From contig WOYS01000095.1 of NCBI GenBank assembly GCA_011620645.1, positions 1-57,438 on the forward strand: a stretch of 57,438 nt of DNA. The letters run 5' to 3'. The notes under the pieces were generated by a model. The model ran no database searches and was not told the DNA's origin. It saw only the letters and a list, made by a program, of their open reading frames with translations. This DNA comes from Mycobacterium sp. (GTDB taxonomy: Bacteria; Actinomycetota; Actinomycetes; Mycobacteriales; Mycobacteriaceae). Positions 16,678-24,214 of the stretch are shown here, piece by piece. The position numbers and the translations under genes are program-made. Position 1 is the stretch's first letter. Every line of letters starts with the position of its first letter.

Positions 16678-18057
16678 ATGAAGTTCATTCAGTACTACTT
16701 GGATTGCCTTTCCCATGCGTCGTATCTGATCGGTGACGAAACCACCGGTCGTGCAGTCGTTGTCGATCCTCAGCGCGACGTCTCGGAGTATCTCGCCGAT
16801 GCGCAGAGCCTGGGCATGGCGATCGAACTCGTCATCGAGACGCACTTTCACGCCGACTTCCTGTCCGGACATCTGGAGCTGGCCAGGGCTGATGGCGCGA
16901 AGATCGTCTACTCCTCGGTCGCCGAGACTGAGTTCGAGTCGATGGGCGTCACCGACGGTGAACGCTACTCCTTGGGGGAGGTCACGCTGGAATTCCGTCA
17001 CACCCCCGGGCACACCCCGGAGTCGATGAGCATCGTGGTCTACGAGCATCCCGGTGACGAGGTGCCTTACGGCGTGCTCACCGGAGATACGCTCTTCATC
17101 GGCGACGTCGGCCGGCCCGACCTGCTGGCCTCGATTGGCTTCACCCAAGAGGAGTTGGCCGACAAGCTCTACGATTCACTGCACAACAAGCTGATGACGC
17201 TGCCCGATGCCACCCGGGTGTACCCGGCGCACGGCGCCGGCTCGGCCTGCGGCAAGAACCTGTCTACCGACCTGTGGTCGACGATGGGGGAGCAGAAGGA
17301 GACCAACTACGCCCTGCGGGCCCCCGACAAGGTGACCTTCATGGATCTCGTCACCGCGGGGCAGCCGCCTGCGCCGAGCTATTTCGTCTACGACGCCATT
17401 CTCAACCGCAAGGACCGCGAGCTGCTGGACGAGACCAAGATGCCGGCGCCGATGACCTATGAGCAGGTCCTCGCAGCGCTGGCCGGGGGCGCACTGCTGG
17501 TCGACGGACGTGGCCCGGAGGATTTCGCGCTGGGGCACCTGCGCCGCGCGATCAACATCGGATTGGAGGGCCGCTACGCCGAGTTCGCCGGGTCGGTGCT
17601 GCCCTCCGATGTCGACATCGTGCTGTTCACCGCGCCGGGTCAGGAACTCGAAGGCAAAAACCGGCTCGCCCGGATCGGATTCGACCGGGTGATCGGCTAT
17701 CTCGACAAACCCTTCGAAGTGATGTTGTCCCATCCTGACGACGTGCAGGCTGCATCCCGCCTGACGGCCAGGGCATTCGATGAGCGCGCCGCCGAGCTGA
17801 AGAACCTGCAGGTCGTCGATGTGCGCAATCCCGGCGAAGTCGAAGCAGGTATCATCCCGCACGCAATCCCCATCCCGGTCGGACAGCTGCCCAGCCGGTT
17901 GAGCGAGCTCGATCCCGCCAAGCCGACCGTCGTCTACTGCGCCGGCGGATACCGGTCCTCGGTGGCCGCAAGCCTGCTCCGCCAGAACGGTTTTGCCGAC
18001 GTCAGCGACATCCTGGGCGGGTACGGCGCCTGGGACGAATCACACCAGAACGCCTGA
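16678..18057 (+). CDS. Persulfide dioxygenase fused to two rhodanese domains
   Basis: 459-aa protein. Residues about 1-250 are a metallo-beta-lactamase-fold persulfide dioxygenase (ETHE1-like) with iron-binding motif THFHADFLSGH, then GHTPES, GDTLFIGDVGRPDL and YPAHGAGS. Two rhodanese domains follow. The first lacks a catalytic Cys (VLFTAPGQ in place of the loop). The second has VVYCAGGYRSS. It would oxidise glutathione- or mycothiol-type persulfide to sulfite and exchange sulfur. ATG 16678 is used because homology begins there. An SQR-like gene follows 18 bp later in the same operon. Confidence 0.9.
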   Translation: MKFIQYYLDCLSHASYLIGDETTGRAVVVDPQRDVSEYLADAQSLGMAIELVIETHFHADFLSGHLELARADGAKIVYSSVAETEFESMGVTDGERYSLGEVTLEFRHTPGHTPESMSIVVYEHPGDEVPYGVLTGDTLFIGDVGRPDLLASIGFTQEELADKLYDSLHNKLMTLPDATRVYPAHGAGSACGKNLSTDLWSTMGEQKETNYALRAPDKVTFMDLVTAGQPPAPSYFVYDAILNRKDRELLDETKMPAPMTYEQVLAALAGGALLVDGRGPEDFALGHLRRAINIGLEGRYAEFAGSVLPSDVDIVLFTAPGQELEGKNRLARIGFDRVIGYLDKPFEVMLSHPDDVQAASRLTARAFDERAAELKNLQVVDVRNPGEVEAGIIPHAIPIPVGQLPSRLSELDPAKPTVVYCAGGYRSSVAASLLRQNGFADVSDILGGYGAWDESHQNA

Positions 18058-18075
18058 GCGAAAGGGCAGCCCATC

Positions 18076-19275
18076 ATGATCACCGCCAAGCACCAGATCC
18101 TTATCGTCGGCGGCGGTACGGCCGGCATCTCGGTCGCCGCCCGCCTGCTCCGCAACGGCCATTCCGACGTCGCCGTCATCGAGCCGTCCAGCAAGCACTA
18201 CTACCAGCCGCTGTGGACGCTCGTCGGAGGCGGCCAGGCGAAGGCGTCGACGACCGAACGGTCCGAGTACTCGGTGATGCCAAAGCATGCGACCTGGATC
18301 AGGAACGCGGCCGCGGCTGTCGACCCTGAGGACAACACGATCACCTGTGCCGACGGCGCGGTCTACGAGTACGACGTGCTCGTGGTCTGCCCCGGCATCC
18401 AACTGGACTGGAATCGCACCGAGGGATTGCGCGATACGCTCGGCAAGGATGGGGTGTCGTCGAACTATCGGTTCGACCTCGCACCGCGCACCTGGGAGTT
18501 CATTCGTGACATGCGTTCGGGCAGTGCGGTGTTCATGATGCCCTCGGGGCCGATCAAATGCGCCGGAGCGCCGCAGAAGATCGCCTACCTCGCGGCCGAC
18601 TATTGGCGGAAGCAGGGCGTGCTCGAGAACATCGACGTCCACCTGGTGGTACCGACCCCGCGACTGTTCGGCATCCCGGCGATCGCCGACAACCTGGATG
18701 TGGTCGCTGCCGGATACGGCATCACCGTGCACACCAACGCCGAGGTGACCTCGGTCGACGCGGCATCGCACAAGGTCGGCGTGTCCGGAGTCGGGGACAG
18801 GGGGCCCGACACCACGCTGTCCTACGACGTGCTGCATGCTGTGCCACGCCAATCGGCTCCGGACTGGATCAAGTCGAGCCAGTTGTCGACCGGCGACGCA
18901 AACGGATACGTCGAAATCGACAAGTACACCATGCAGCATGTGCGCCATCCCAACGTGTTCAGCCTCGGCGACGCCGGGTCCTCACCGAACTCGAAGACCG
19001 GCGCGGCGATCCGCAAACAGGCCCCAGTGGTCGTCGACAACATCGAGGCATTTCTCGAAGGTCGCCCACTGGGCGCCCGCTACAACGGGTACGGTTCGTG
19101 CCCGATCGTCACGTCATCGCACTCCATGCTGCTGGCGGAGTTCGACTACGACCTGGCCCTGACGCCGTCGTGGCCAGTGCTCGACCCGACCAAGCCCCAC
19201 CGTAGTTATTGGTATCTCAAGAAATACGGCCTGCCGTTCATGTATTGGAACCTGATGCTCAAGGGCTTGGTCTGA
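18076..19275 (+). CDS. Sulfide:quinone oxidoreductase-like flavoprotein
   Basis: 399-aa FAD enzyme. The FAD-binding start is ILIVGGGTAGISVAARL; VFSLGDAGSSPNSKTGAA near residue 295 binds the FAD ribityl chain. Candidate redox cysteines are Cys162 (GPIKCAGAPQK) and Cys342 (GYGSCPIV), which fits type II SQR. It would oxidise sulfide to persulfide and pass electrons to the quinone pool, feeding the upstream dioxygenase. The C-terminus has a short amphipathic, membrane-attaching end (LKKYGLPFMYWNLMLKGLV). Confidence 0.88.
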   Translation: MITAKHQILIVGGGTAGISVAARLLRNGHSDVAVIEPSSKHYYQPLWTLVGGGQAKASTTERSEYSVMPKHATWIRNAAAAVDPEDNTITCADGAVYEYDVLVVCPGIQLDWNRTEGLRDTLGKDGVSSNYRFDLAPRTWEFIRDMRSGSAVFMMPSGPIKCAGAPQKIAYLAADYWRKQGVLENIDVHLVVPTPRLFGIPAIADNLDVVAAGYGITVHTNAEVTSVDAASHKVGVSGVGDRGPDTTLSYDVLHAVPRQSAPDWIKSSQLSTGDANGYVEIDKYTMQHVRHPNVFSLGDAGSSPNSKTGAAIRKQAPVVVDNIEAFLEGRPLGARYNGYGSCPIVTSSHSMLLAEFDYDLALTPSWPVLDPTKPHRSYWYLKKYGLPFMYWNLMLKGLV

Positions 19276-19295
19276 CCAAGCTATTCTCGGAATTG

Positions 19296-19327
19296 CTTGC
19301 TGCACAAGGATCTTGCTGCACAAGGAT
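19296..19327 (+). repeat. 16-bp perfect tandem duplication
   Basis: CTTGCTGCACAAGGAT occurs twice head to tail just after the SQR-like gene. It may be a slippage or repair scar. Confidence 0.85.
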
Positions 19328-19346
19328 ATCGAGAAACGATCCGGCA

Positions 19347-19610
19347 ATGACCATCAAGAATCTGACCTTCGAGGACTTCGAGTCGACGATCACCGAGAAT
19401 TGGATCGTGCTTGGGGGCTTCTGGGCGTCGTGGTGCGGTCCGTGCCGCGCCTTCGCCTCGGTGTTCGAGCGATCCGCGCAAGCCCATCCCGGTGTCGTGC
19501 ATTGCCAAGGTCGACACCGAAGCGGAGCGCAAGCTTGGTGCTGCACTCGACATTCGATCGATTCCAACGGTGATGGCGTTCCGTGACGGTGGCCGAGCGA
19601 CCTCCTGAAC
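19347..19610 (+). pseudogene. Frameshifted thioredoxin
   Basis: ATG 19347 opens MTIKNLTFEDFESTITEN and reaches an intact WCGPC active site (WASWCGPCRAF). Near 19502 one extra base shifts the frame. The rest, AKVDTEAERKLGAALDIRSI and PTVMAFRDGG, continues in the next frame to a stop near 19608. Expected C-terminal residues appear to continue in a third frame (ASIDQLL near 19623). It probably served the sulfide module, where thioredoxin genes often follow SQR. A sequencing error at one site would not explain the second shift. Confidence 0.75.
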
Positions 19611-19740
19611 ATGATGAGGCAGAGTGCCAGTATCGATCAACTGCTGGTGCTCGGCGAAGACAGAATAGATCTCATCGACCAGTTGGCCGGAGCCGCCGGT
19701 CGGAAGGTGCTACGAAAGTCCTGGTGTTCGCTGCTTGTGG

Positions 19741-19760
19741 TGCGAGACTGTGCGAGACTG
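19741..19760 (+). repeat. 10-bp tandem duplication
   Basis: TGCGAGACTG occurs twice in a row, ending 3 bp before the GGAGGA ribosome site of the next gene. Confidence 0.8.
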
Positions 19761-19775
19761 ACGGAGGATCAACCG

Positions 19776-20201
19776 ATGCAAATCCCAGAAACTGGCCCTG
19801 CCAACTCGATGACCGAGCAGGAGTGCTGGCATCAGCTGTCGGCCATGACGCTCGGCCGACTCGCGACGAGCATCGACGCGAAACCAGATATTTTCCCAGT
19901 GAATTTCGTGGTCCGGCGGCGCACCATCCTGATCCGAACGGCCGAGGGGTCAAAGCTTGCGGCCGTATCGACCAATCCGTGGGTGGCATTCGAAGCCGAC
20001 GACCATGATTTCGAGCGCGGCTGGAGCGTCGTAGTTCACGGCCATGCTGAGTCGCTCGAGTATGGCGCGGACATCGCGCTGGCTGAGAAGGCGCAGGTTC
20101 TGCCTTGGACAGCGTCGGCGAAGCCGCGGTTCATCCGGATCGAGCCGACACGGATCAGTGGCCGCCACTTTACTTTCGGTGCCGAGTCAGGCCCGGCATG
20201 A
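19776..20201 (+). CDS. Pyridoxamine 5'-phosphate oxidase-like flavin/F420 protein
   Basis: 141-aa split-barrel protein with the segments ECWHQLSAMTLGRLATSI, DIFPVNFVVRRRTILIRT and GWSVVVHGHAES. The family binds FMN or F420; close relatives such as Rv3129 belong to the dormancy regulon. The catalytic substrate is unknown. ATG 19776 has GGAGGA 7 bp upstream. No clear DosR box was seen in front of it. Confidence 0.85.
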   Translation: MQIPETGPANSMTEQECWHQLSAMTLGRLATSIDAKPDIFPVNFVVRRRTILIRTAEGSKLAAVSTNPWVAFEADDHDFERGWSVVVHGHAESLEYGADIALAEKAQVLPWTASAKPRFIRIEPTRISGRHFTFGAESGPA

Positions 20202-20282
20202 CACGTCGGCAGCAGCGCGTAGCGCTGTCTGGGAAGAACCATCGATACCTACGACTACGTGTCTGGTTGTCGAGGAGGTCAT
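20187..20282 (-). pseudogene. 5' stub of a usp gene with intact start signals
   Basis: Minus-strand ATG 20282 with GGGAGGGGA upstream encodes MTSSTTRHVVVGIDGSSQTA then LRAAADVS, the start of a USP domain. It then runs into the end of the neighbouring gene and stops after 31 residues. The body of the gene is gone, but the promoter region (20357-20399) looks intact. Confidence 0.7.
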
Positions 20283-20356
20283 TTCGCATCCCCTCCCGGG
20301 ACGACACGGCGTCACCGCACTGATTTCCTCCACGCTGGAATCTGGTCTGTGTACCG

Positions 20357-20399
20357 ACCGTATTCAGACGGGAACGGCTTGAGCAGGGACAAAGGTCCT
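20357..20399 (-). promoter_or_regulatory. DosR-like box and -10 facing the usp stub
   Basis: GGGACAAAGGTCCT (20386-20399) matches 13 of 14 positions of GGGNC-N4-GNCCC. TACGGT (20362-20357) on the minus strand is a TANNNT -10. A start near 20350 puts the box centre at about -42, the same geometry as at the intact usp of 6121-6993. Confidence 0.6.
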
Positions 20400-20489
20400 C
20401 CACCCATTGCCGTTGGTCCCAATCACCGCGTTCGCGCCAACAGTTGGCCGCGAAATCCGTACGCGGCGTCGGCCAGATATGCACACAAG

Positions 20490-20531
20490 AGGACTTCAGG
20501 CCCTAGCTGCCTTCGCCGCCGGCGTGATGCT
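20490..20531 (+). promoter_or_regulatory. DosR-like box and -10 for membrane protein at 20589
   Basis: AGGACTTCAGGCCC (20490-20503) agrees with 11 of 14 core positions of the DosR motif GGGACTWWAGTCCC. GATGCT (20526-20531) is a weak -10 placed for a start near 20538, about 42 bp from the box centre. Apart from the two boxes and the stub, the 20283-20588 interval shows nothing else. Confidence 0.45.
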
Positions 20532-20588
20532 GTCACAGACAGAGAAACGCATTTCTCCGTAGGTAGTTCCAGTCGAAGGAGCATATTG

Positions 20589-20945
20589 ATGAACGCGCTC
20601 GGTAACTCGGATCTTGAGGTGCAGCCTCACAATCGAGGGCGTAGCCCAGTGTGGTTGAACTGGATGCTGGCGCTTCTGACGGTACCGGCGGCAGCAGCAG
20701 TATCGCTGTTTGCTTTCGGTTCCGTCATGGGTCTCGCGCGCTGCACGTCGACGGGTTGCCAACACATGGGCCCCGGCGAGTTCTGGTTCGGTGTACTTGC
20801 CTACGGACCACCGTTCTTAGCGTTGGCGACGTTAGCCTTGTCGTTCTTCACCGCGACACGTCGACATGGGATCTGGATACCGATCGGTGCGTTGGCGCTG
20901 CTGCTTGTCGATCTTGCGTTGCTCGCCTTCACGTTCCGTCCGTAA
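20589..20945 (+). CDS. Small three-helix membrane protein
   Basis: 118-aa protein with hydrophobic segments at about 24-48, 66-88 and 95-115. Two cysteines lie in the loop after the first helix (LARCTSTGCQHMGPGEFWFG). I do not recognise a named family. ATG 20589 has GAAGGAG 7 bp upstream. The DosR-like box in front suggests a hypoxia- or stress-induced protein. Confidence 0.7.
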   Translation: MNALGNSDLEVQPHNRGRSPVWLNWMLALLTVPAAAAVSLFAFGSVMGLARCTSTGCQHMGPGEFWFGVLAYGPPFLALATLALSFFTATRRHGIWIPIGALALLLVDLALLAFTFRP

Positions 20946-21016
20946 AGGGGACTTTGACCCCGTGTGTTGGGCGCCTAATCCCGGGAATGCTCCGGGGAAG
21001 GAGATGATCCAACCCG

Positions 21017-21088
21017 ATGGCAAGGAAAAACTATCCAGATGACTTCAAGGGTGACGCGGTCGCGTTGTACCGGGATACCGAGGGCGCG
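21017..21088 (+). mobile_element. IS3-family OrfA 5' remnant
   Basis: ATG 21017 begins MARKNYPDDFKGDAVALY followed by RDTEGAT, matching the N-terminus of mycobacterial IS3-type OrfA proteins. It then diverges; no HTH, no OrfB and no terminal repeats are present. The surrounding 20946-21335 stretch has no other recognisable gene. Confidence 0.65.
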
Positions 21089-21285
21089 ACTCACCCTGCA
21101 ACACAGGCGCCCGGCCCTGGTCGAAGACATCCGCGAATGAGCAAGACTTGGTTCATCGACCGGCGTGCAAACCGGTACGTAATACTCACCGACACCGGGT
21201 TGACCTCGACGACAACGTGATGGCAGTGTTCGAGAACGAGCAGCTGAAGTACGTGATTCTCTGGGGTCCATGGTTTGTCGAACAA

Positions 21286-21329
21286 GGGACTTTATGCCTC
21301 AGACGCGGAGCACGCGTGCTGCCTACAAT
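21286..21329 (+). promoter_or_regulatory. DosR-like box and leaderless -10 for PNPOx-like gene
   Basis: GGGACTTTATGCCT (21286-21299) agrees with 11 of 14 positions of GGGACTWWAGTCCC. TACAAT (21324-21329) is a near-ideal -10 ending 6 bp before ATG 21336. A leaderless start at 21336 puts the box centre at about -43. Confidence 0.6.
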
Positions 21330-21335
21330 CGAGGC

Positions 21336-21785
21336 ATGACCAATGACACCCACTCGATGTCCGTCCTGTCCCAGACAGAGTGCTGGAGCCTTCTGGCAGG
21401 TAGCGCACTCGGCCGGCTGGTCACCAGTGTCGGCGGCAGTCCTGCGATCTTTCCGGTGAATTTCGCCGTGCAGGACCGCACGATCTTGTTTCGTACGGCG
21501 CCGGGCACAAAGCTGGTCAGTGCGGTGATCAACAACAATGTCCTGTTCGAAGCTGATGGACACGGCCTCAGTGAGGGTTGGAGCGTGATCGTGTCGGGAG
21601 TCGCGCGTCCAGTACGTAGCGACGAGGACATCGCTGAGGCCGAAAAGGCGAGGCTGATTCCGTGGACCGGTTCGGAAAAGCAACATTTTGTCCGTATCCG
21701 GCCGCGCAGCATCACGGGCAGGCGGTTCGACTTCAGCGTCGAGCCGGCACTGGGTTTGCCTGTCGAGGATCCAGTGCTGGGATAA
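21336..21785 (+). CDS. Pyridoxamine 5'-phosphate oxidase-like protein, second copy
   Basis: 149-aa split-barrel protein paralogous to the one at 19776 (TECWSLLAGSALGRLVTSV, AIFPVNFAVQDRTILFRT, GWSVIVSGVARPV). It probably binds FMN or F420. ATG 21336 is supported by the -10 exactly where a leaderless transcript needs it; ATG 21357 is an alternative. The promoter geometry and paralogy to Rv3129-type proteins suggest DosR control. Confidence 0.85.
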   Translation: MTNDTHSMSVLSQTECWSLLAGSALGRLVTSVGGSPAIFPVNFAVQDRTILFRTAPGTKLVSAVINNNVLFEADGHGLSEGWSVIVSGVARPVRSDEDIAEAEKARLIPWTGSEKQHFVRIRPRSITGRRFDFSVEPALGLPVEDPVLG

Positions 21786-21872
21786 CGAATTCATGATGTG
21801 GCGCCAGTGATGACAGGTGCCAGCGATGACAACGGCGCGACTACACGACCGTGGCGGCGCAGGCGGGTCTCC

Positions 21873-21899
21873 GGACCCGTCGGGAGGCCGGACGGGTCC
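21873..21899. terminator. Bidirectional hairpin between convergent genes
   Basis: The arms GGACCCGTC and GACGGGTCC pair perfectly over 9 bp around a 9-nt loop, between the PNPOx-like gene and the convergent usp. No T-run follows, as is normal for mycobacterial hairpin terminators. The rest of 21786-22086 contains repeats only. Confidence 0.55.
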
Positions 21900-21981
21900 T
21901 GGCGCACTGCGGGGGCTATCGGACGGGTCTAGTTGGTCCGGCTTGGTGCGGAATCCCGGCGGCTTGGCGGCAAGCGGCCGC

Positions 21982-22029
21982 GGTGTGCACCCCACTAGGT
22001 GTGCACCCCACTAGATGTGCACCCCGCTA
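21982..22029 (+). repeat. 16-bp tandem repeat, three copies
   Basis: Three head-to-tail units of GGTGTGCACCCCACTA; the third has two substitutions. A 12-bp duplication (GTTCGTTGCAAG, twice, from about 22040) follows. Confidence 0.85.
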
Positions 22030-22086
22030 GATGCCTTCTATGTTCGTTGCAAGCCAAGTTCGTTGCAAGTCCACCATCGGAGCCAC

Positions 22087-22947
22087 TCAACACCGAGCGG
22101 CAGATGACTTCGACATCTCACTGGTCTTGGCCGTATGCGTCACGACGACAGCGAGTTCTACAGGGCTGGCGTGACCTATCGCATTGACGGTAGATGGCAC
22201 GTCAGGCGAGTTGTCGCCATCGATCATGATCACTCCGCCGAGTTCCGGACTGGCACGGAGGAACTGAGCCAACCCGTGACTTGTCGCAACGGGATAGATG
22301 TGTACATCCGGGAACTTCTGCTTCCAGCGCGAGACGAGTAGGTTCACCGCGTCGACACAGCTTTTGTCGCTGCCGGCGTCGGTCCAAACTGCCAAGACAG
22401 GCAATTCTCGGAGCCTGGCCTCGGCAACAGCATCATTCACCACCGGGCAGTTGTCGCGCGAGTTTGCGCCGACCTCCACGATGATCCACCGCGATTGAGA
22501 CCCTCGCGTGGCCGGGTCGGCTGGGGTGCGGACGATTGCCACAGGGCACGTTGCCTTGTCGGCGACTGTCGTCGCCGTTGAGCCCATCAGGGCAATTGCC
22601 ATGCGGTTCATGCCCGACCATCCGACACAGACCAGGGCGGCGCCGTCGGACTCGGCGAGCAGAACAGCTGCCGGAGAGCCCTGTGCGATCGTCGTGCTGA
22701 CCGTCACCCCGCCTCCGCGTTCGTCGATCCGCTCGCGCGCGGACGTCAGAGTGTGCTTGGCTGCCGCGACGGCGGTTTCATAATCAGCGGCCGCTAATGG
22801 GCCCGACAGGTCGGTTCTGATCACGTAGATCAATCGCAACCTGGCATTGTCGGATAGAGCTTCGTCGGCCGCCCAGAGCGCGGCACGCTCGGCCTGTTCG
22901 GACCCATCGATCCCGACGACAACCTGTTTGATCTTGGTGCCAGACAT
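22087..22947 (-). CDS. Universal stress protein with divergent second domain
   Basis: 286-aa two-domain USP. Domain 1 is typical (VVVGIDGSEQAERAALWA ... VGWSGMNRMAIALMGSTATTV). Domain 2 (WIIVEVGANSRDNCPVVND) has lost the GxxG...GS nucleotide loop, so it may be structural. ATG 22947 is chosen because GGAGGA lies just upstream of it. It follows the Acg-type gene by 41 bp in the same direction, so both probably depend on the DosR-like box at 24045. Confidence 0.88.
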   Translation of the reverse strand: MSGTKIKQVVVGIDGSEQAERAALWAADEALSDNARLRLIYVIRTDLSGPLAAADYETAVAAAKHTLTSARERIDERGGGVTVSTTIAQGSPAAVLLAESDGAALVCVGWSGMNRMAIALMGSTATTVADKATCPVAIVRTPADPATRGSQSRWIIVEVGANSRDNCPVVNDAVAEARLRELPVLAVWTDAGSDKSCVDAVNLLVSRWKQKFPDVHIYPVATSHGLAQFLRASPELGGVIMIDGDNSPDVPSTVNAIGHASPVELAVVVTHTAKTSEMSKSSAARC

Positions 22948-22988
22948 ATTGGCATCCTCCATAGTTGGTGGGAATACGTTGACTCGTG

Positions 22989-23978
22989 TTAGGGAGTAGC
23001 TAGTGGTGGGTGGACGGTCAGAACTTCTGAGAGTGGTCTGCGGGGGGTCGGTGGCGGAATCTGCTCGCCGGTTGGTGCTGTACCCATCCTGATCAGCAAC
23101 TGAGGCAGTGCACGGCCGGTCAATTCCTGGATGACCTCACAGCTGGCGGGTACTTCTGTCAGATAGCTCAGAGCGCATGAGGCGAGACCGGACATGGTGG
23201 CCGACAACAGCGCTGCCGAAAGGGCTTCGCCGCACCCGAGCACGTCCAAACGGGTGTCATCGTACGTCGACAGCACGACTACGAGTGCCTCGTCCTCACG
23301 GATCGTGGTCCGCTGCTCGCGGTGATGGGTGACCGGGAATCGGCGTCCTATCCCGACGCGGTCGCTTTCTGGTGCTGAAACCAACGAACTGTGTGGAATA
23401 CCTGCTGTTGGTTCGGAAGGTGATGTCCACCAGTGTAAGTCGGCGTGATACGCGGAGTCGTAGAGCCTAGCTGACTCACTGAGTGCGGCCGCCTTGCAGA
23501 GCGCCGGATGGGCGTCCGCGCCGAGCACGTCGACGAGTACTGTCTCACCGATGGTTCGGCGCAGCAGGGGTTCGAAGGAGTCCCAATCCGCCGGTAGGTC
23601 TAAGGGGAGTCGGTCCGTTCTCCGCCGCCGAATCGCCTCGGCGCGATGACGGTGGCCCTCGGTCACATAAGCCATCGGGGTAAAGGCGATCGTCGCGAGG
23701 TGTTTTTGGTCGTTGGGGTTCGGGTAGCGTTCGACCTCGACCGTCCATCCTGCGGCAGCCGACGCCACCCGGAAGTGATCAAGAACCGCCCCGCAGCTGA
23801 GCAAGGCCTGCCGTCCCGAAGAGTCGGATGCGACGAGCCGGTGCTGATCCAGGTGAAGTTCCAGCGTGTCGTCCTCGAGCACCCATTGCCACGGCTGGCT
23901 GTTGTGAAACGACGGCGCCCGGCACGCCAGCTGGAGCGCTTCCTGGAGGGGATTTGGCCACATTGTGGACCGAGGCAT
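22989..23978 (-). CDS. Acg-family nitroreductase-fold protein, second copy
   Basis: 329-aa protein of the Acg/Rv3127/Rv3131 family: ACRAPSFHNSQPWQWVL near the N-terminus, RRRRTDRLPLDLPADW in the middle, GLASCALSYLTEVPAS and TPRRPLSEVLTVHPP at the end. GAGAGGA precedes ATG 23978. It heads a two-gene operon with usp. Probable flavin-binding dormancy protein. Confidence 0.9.
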   Translation of the reverse strand: MPRSTMWPNPLQEALQLACRAPSFHNSQPWQWVLEDDTLELHLDQHRLVASDSSGRQALLSCGAVLDHFRVASAAAGWTVEVERYPNPNDQKHLATIAFTPMAYVTEGHRHRAEAIRRRRTDRLPLDLPADWDSFEPLLRRTIGETVLVDVLGADAHPALCKAAALSESARLYDSAYHADLHWWTSPSEPTAGIPHSSLVSAPESDRVGIGRRFPVTHHREQRTTIREDEALVVVLSTYDDTRLDVLGCGEALSAALLSATMSGLASCALSYLTEVPASCEVIQELTGRALPQLLIRMGTAPTGEQIPPPTPRRPLSEVLTVHPPLATP

Positions 23979-24044
23979 AGCGGGTTCCTCTCGGCAACGA
24001 CCTGCTCTCAGCTCGAGCTTTGCTCAACCGGTAGCCGCGGGTTA

Positions 24045-24058
24045 GGGCCATAGGTCCC
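24045..24058. promoter_or_regulatory. DosR-like box, full core match, divergent promoter
   Basis: GGGCCATAGGTCCC fits all positions of GGGNC-N4-GNCCC. It lies between the divergent Acg-type gene (start 23978) and the Rv2004c-like gene (start 24215). On the minus strand an AAAGCT -10 at 24021-24016 fits a start near 24009. On the plus strand the -10 position falls in the 13-bp repeat and is weak. Confidence 0.65.
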
Positions 24059-24073
24059 CAGATACGACACCTT

Positions 24074-24112
24074 GTGCCCTTAAGCCGTGCCCTTAAGCCG
24101 TGCCCTTAAGCC
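24074..24112 (+). repeat. 13-bp tandem repeat, three copies
   Basis: Three perfect units of GTGCCCTTAAGCC lie between the DosR-like box and the Rv2004c-like gene. A changing copy number would alter promoter spacing or leader length. Confidence 0.85.
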
Positions 24113-24214
24113 CGTACAGGGTCTTTGTGCCCTTGAGAACGAGGACCATTGCTACCCGGGCCGGGGCCGCTCGGCCGCTTCCCGCTTCATCTACCGGGAA
24201 CGACGATTGTGGGT

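Noticed and set aside
20948..20961. GGGACTTTGACCCC as another DosR-like box
   Set aside because: It agrees with 11 of 14 DosR positions, but it follows directly on a stop codon, has no gene at the proper distance, and may be an insertion-sequence end. Not assigned.
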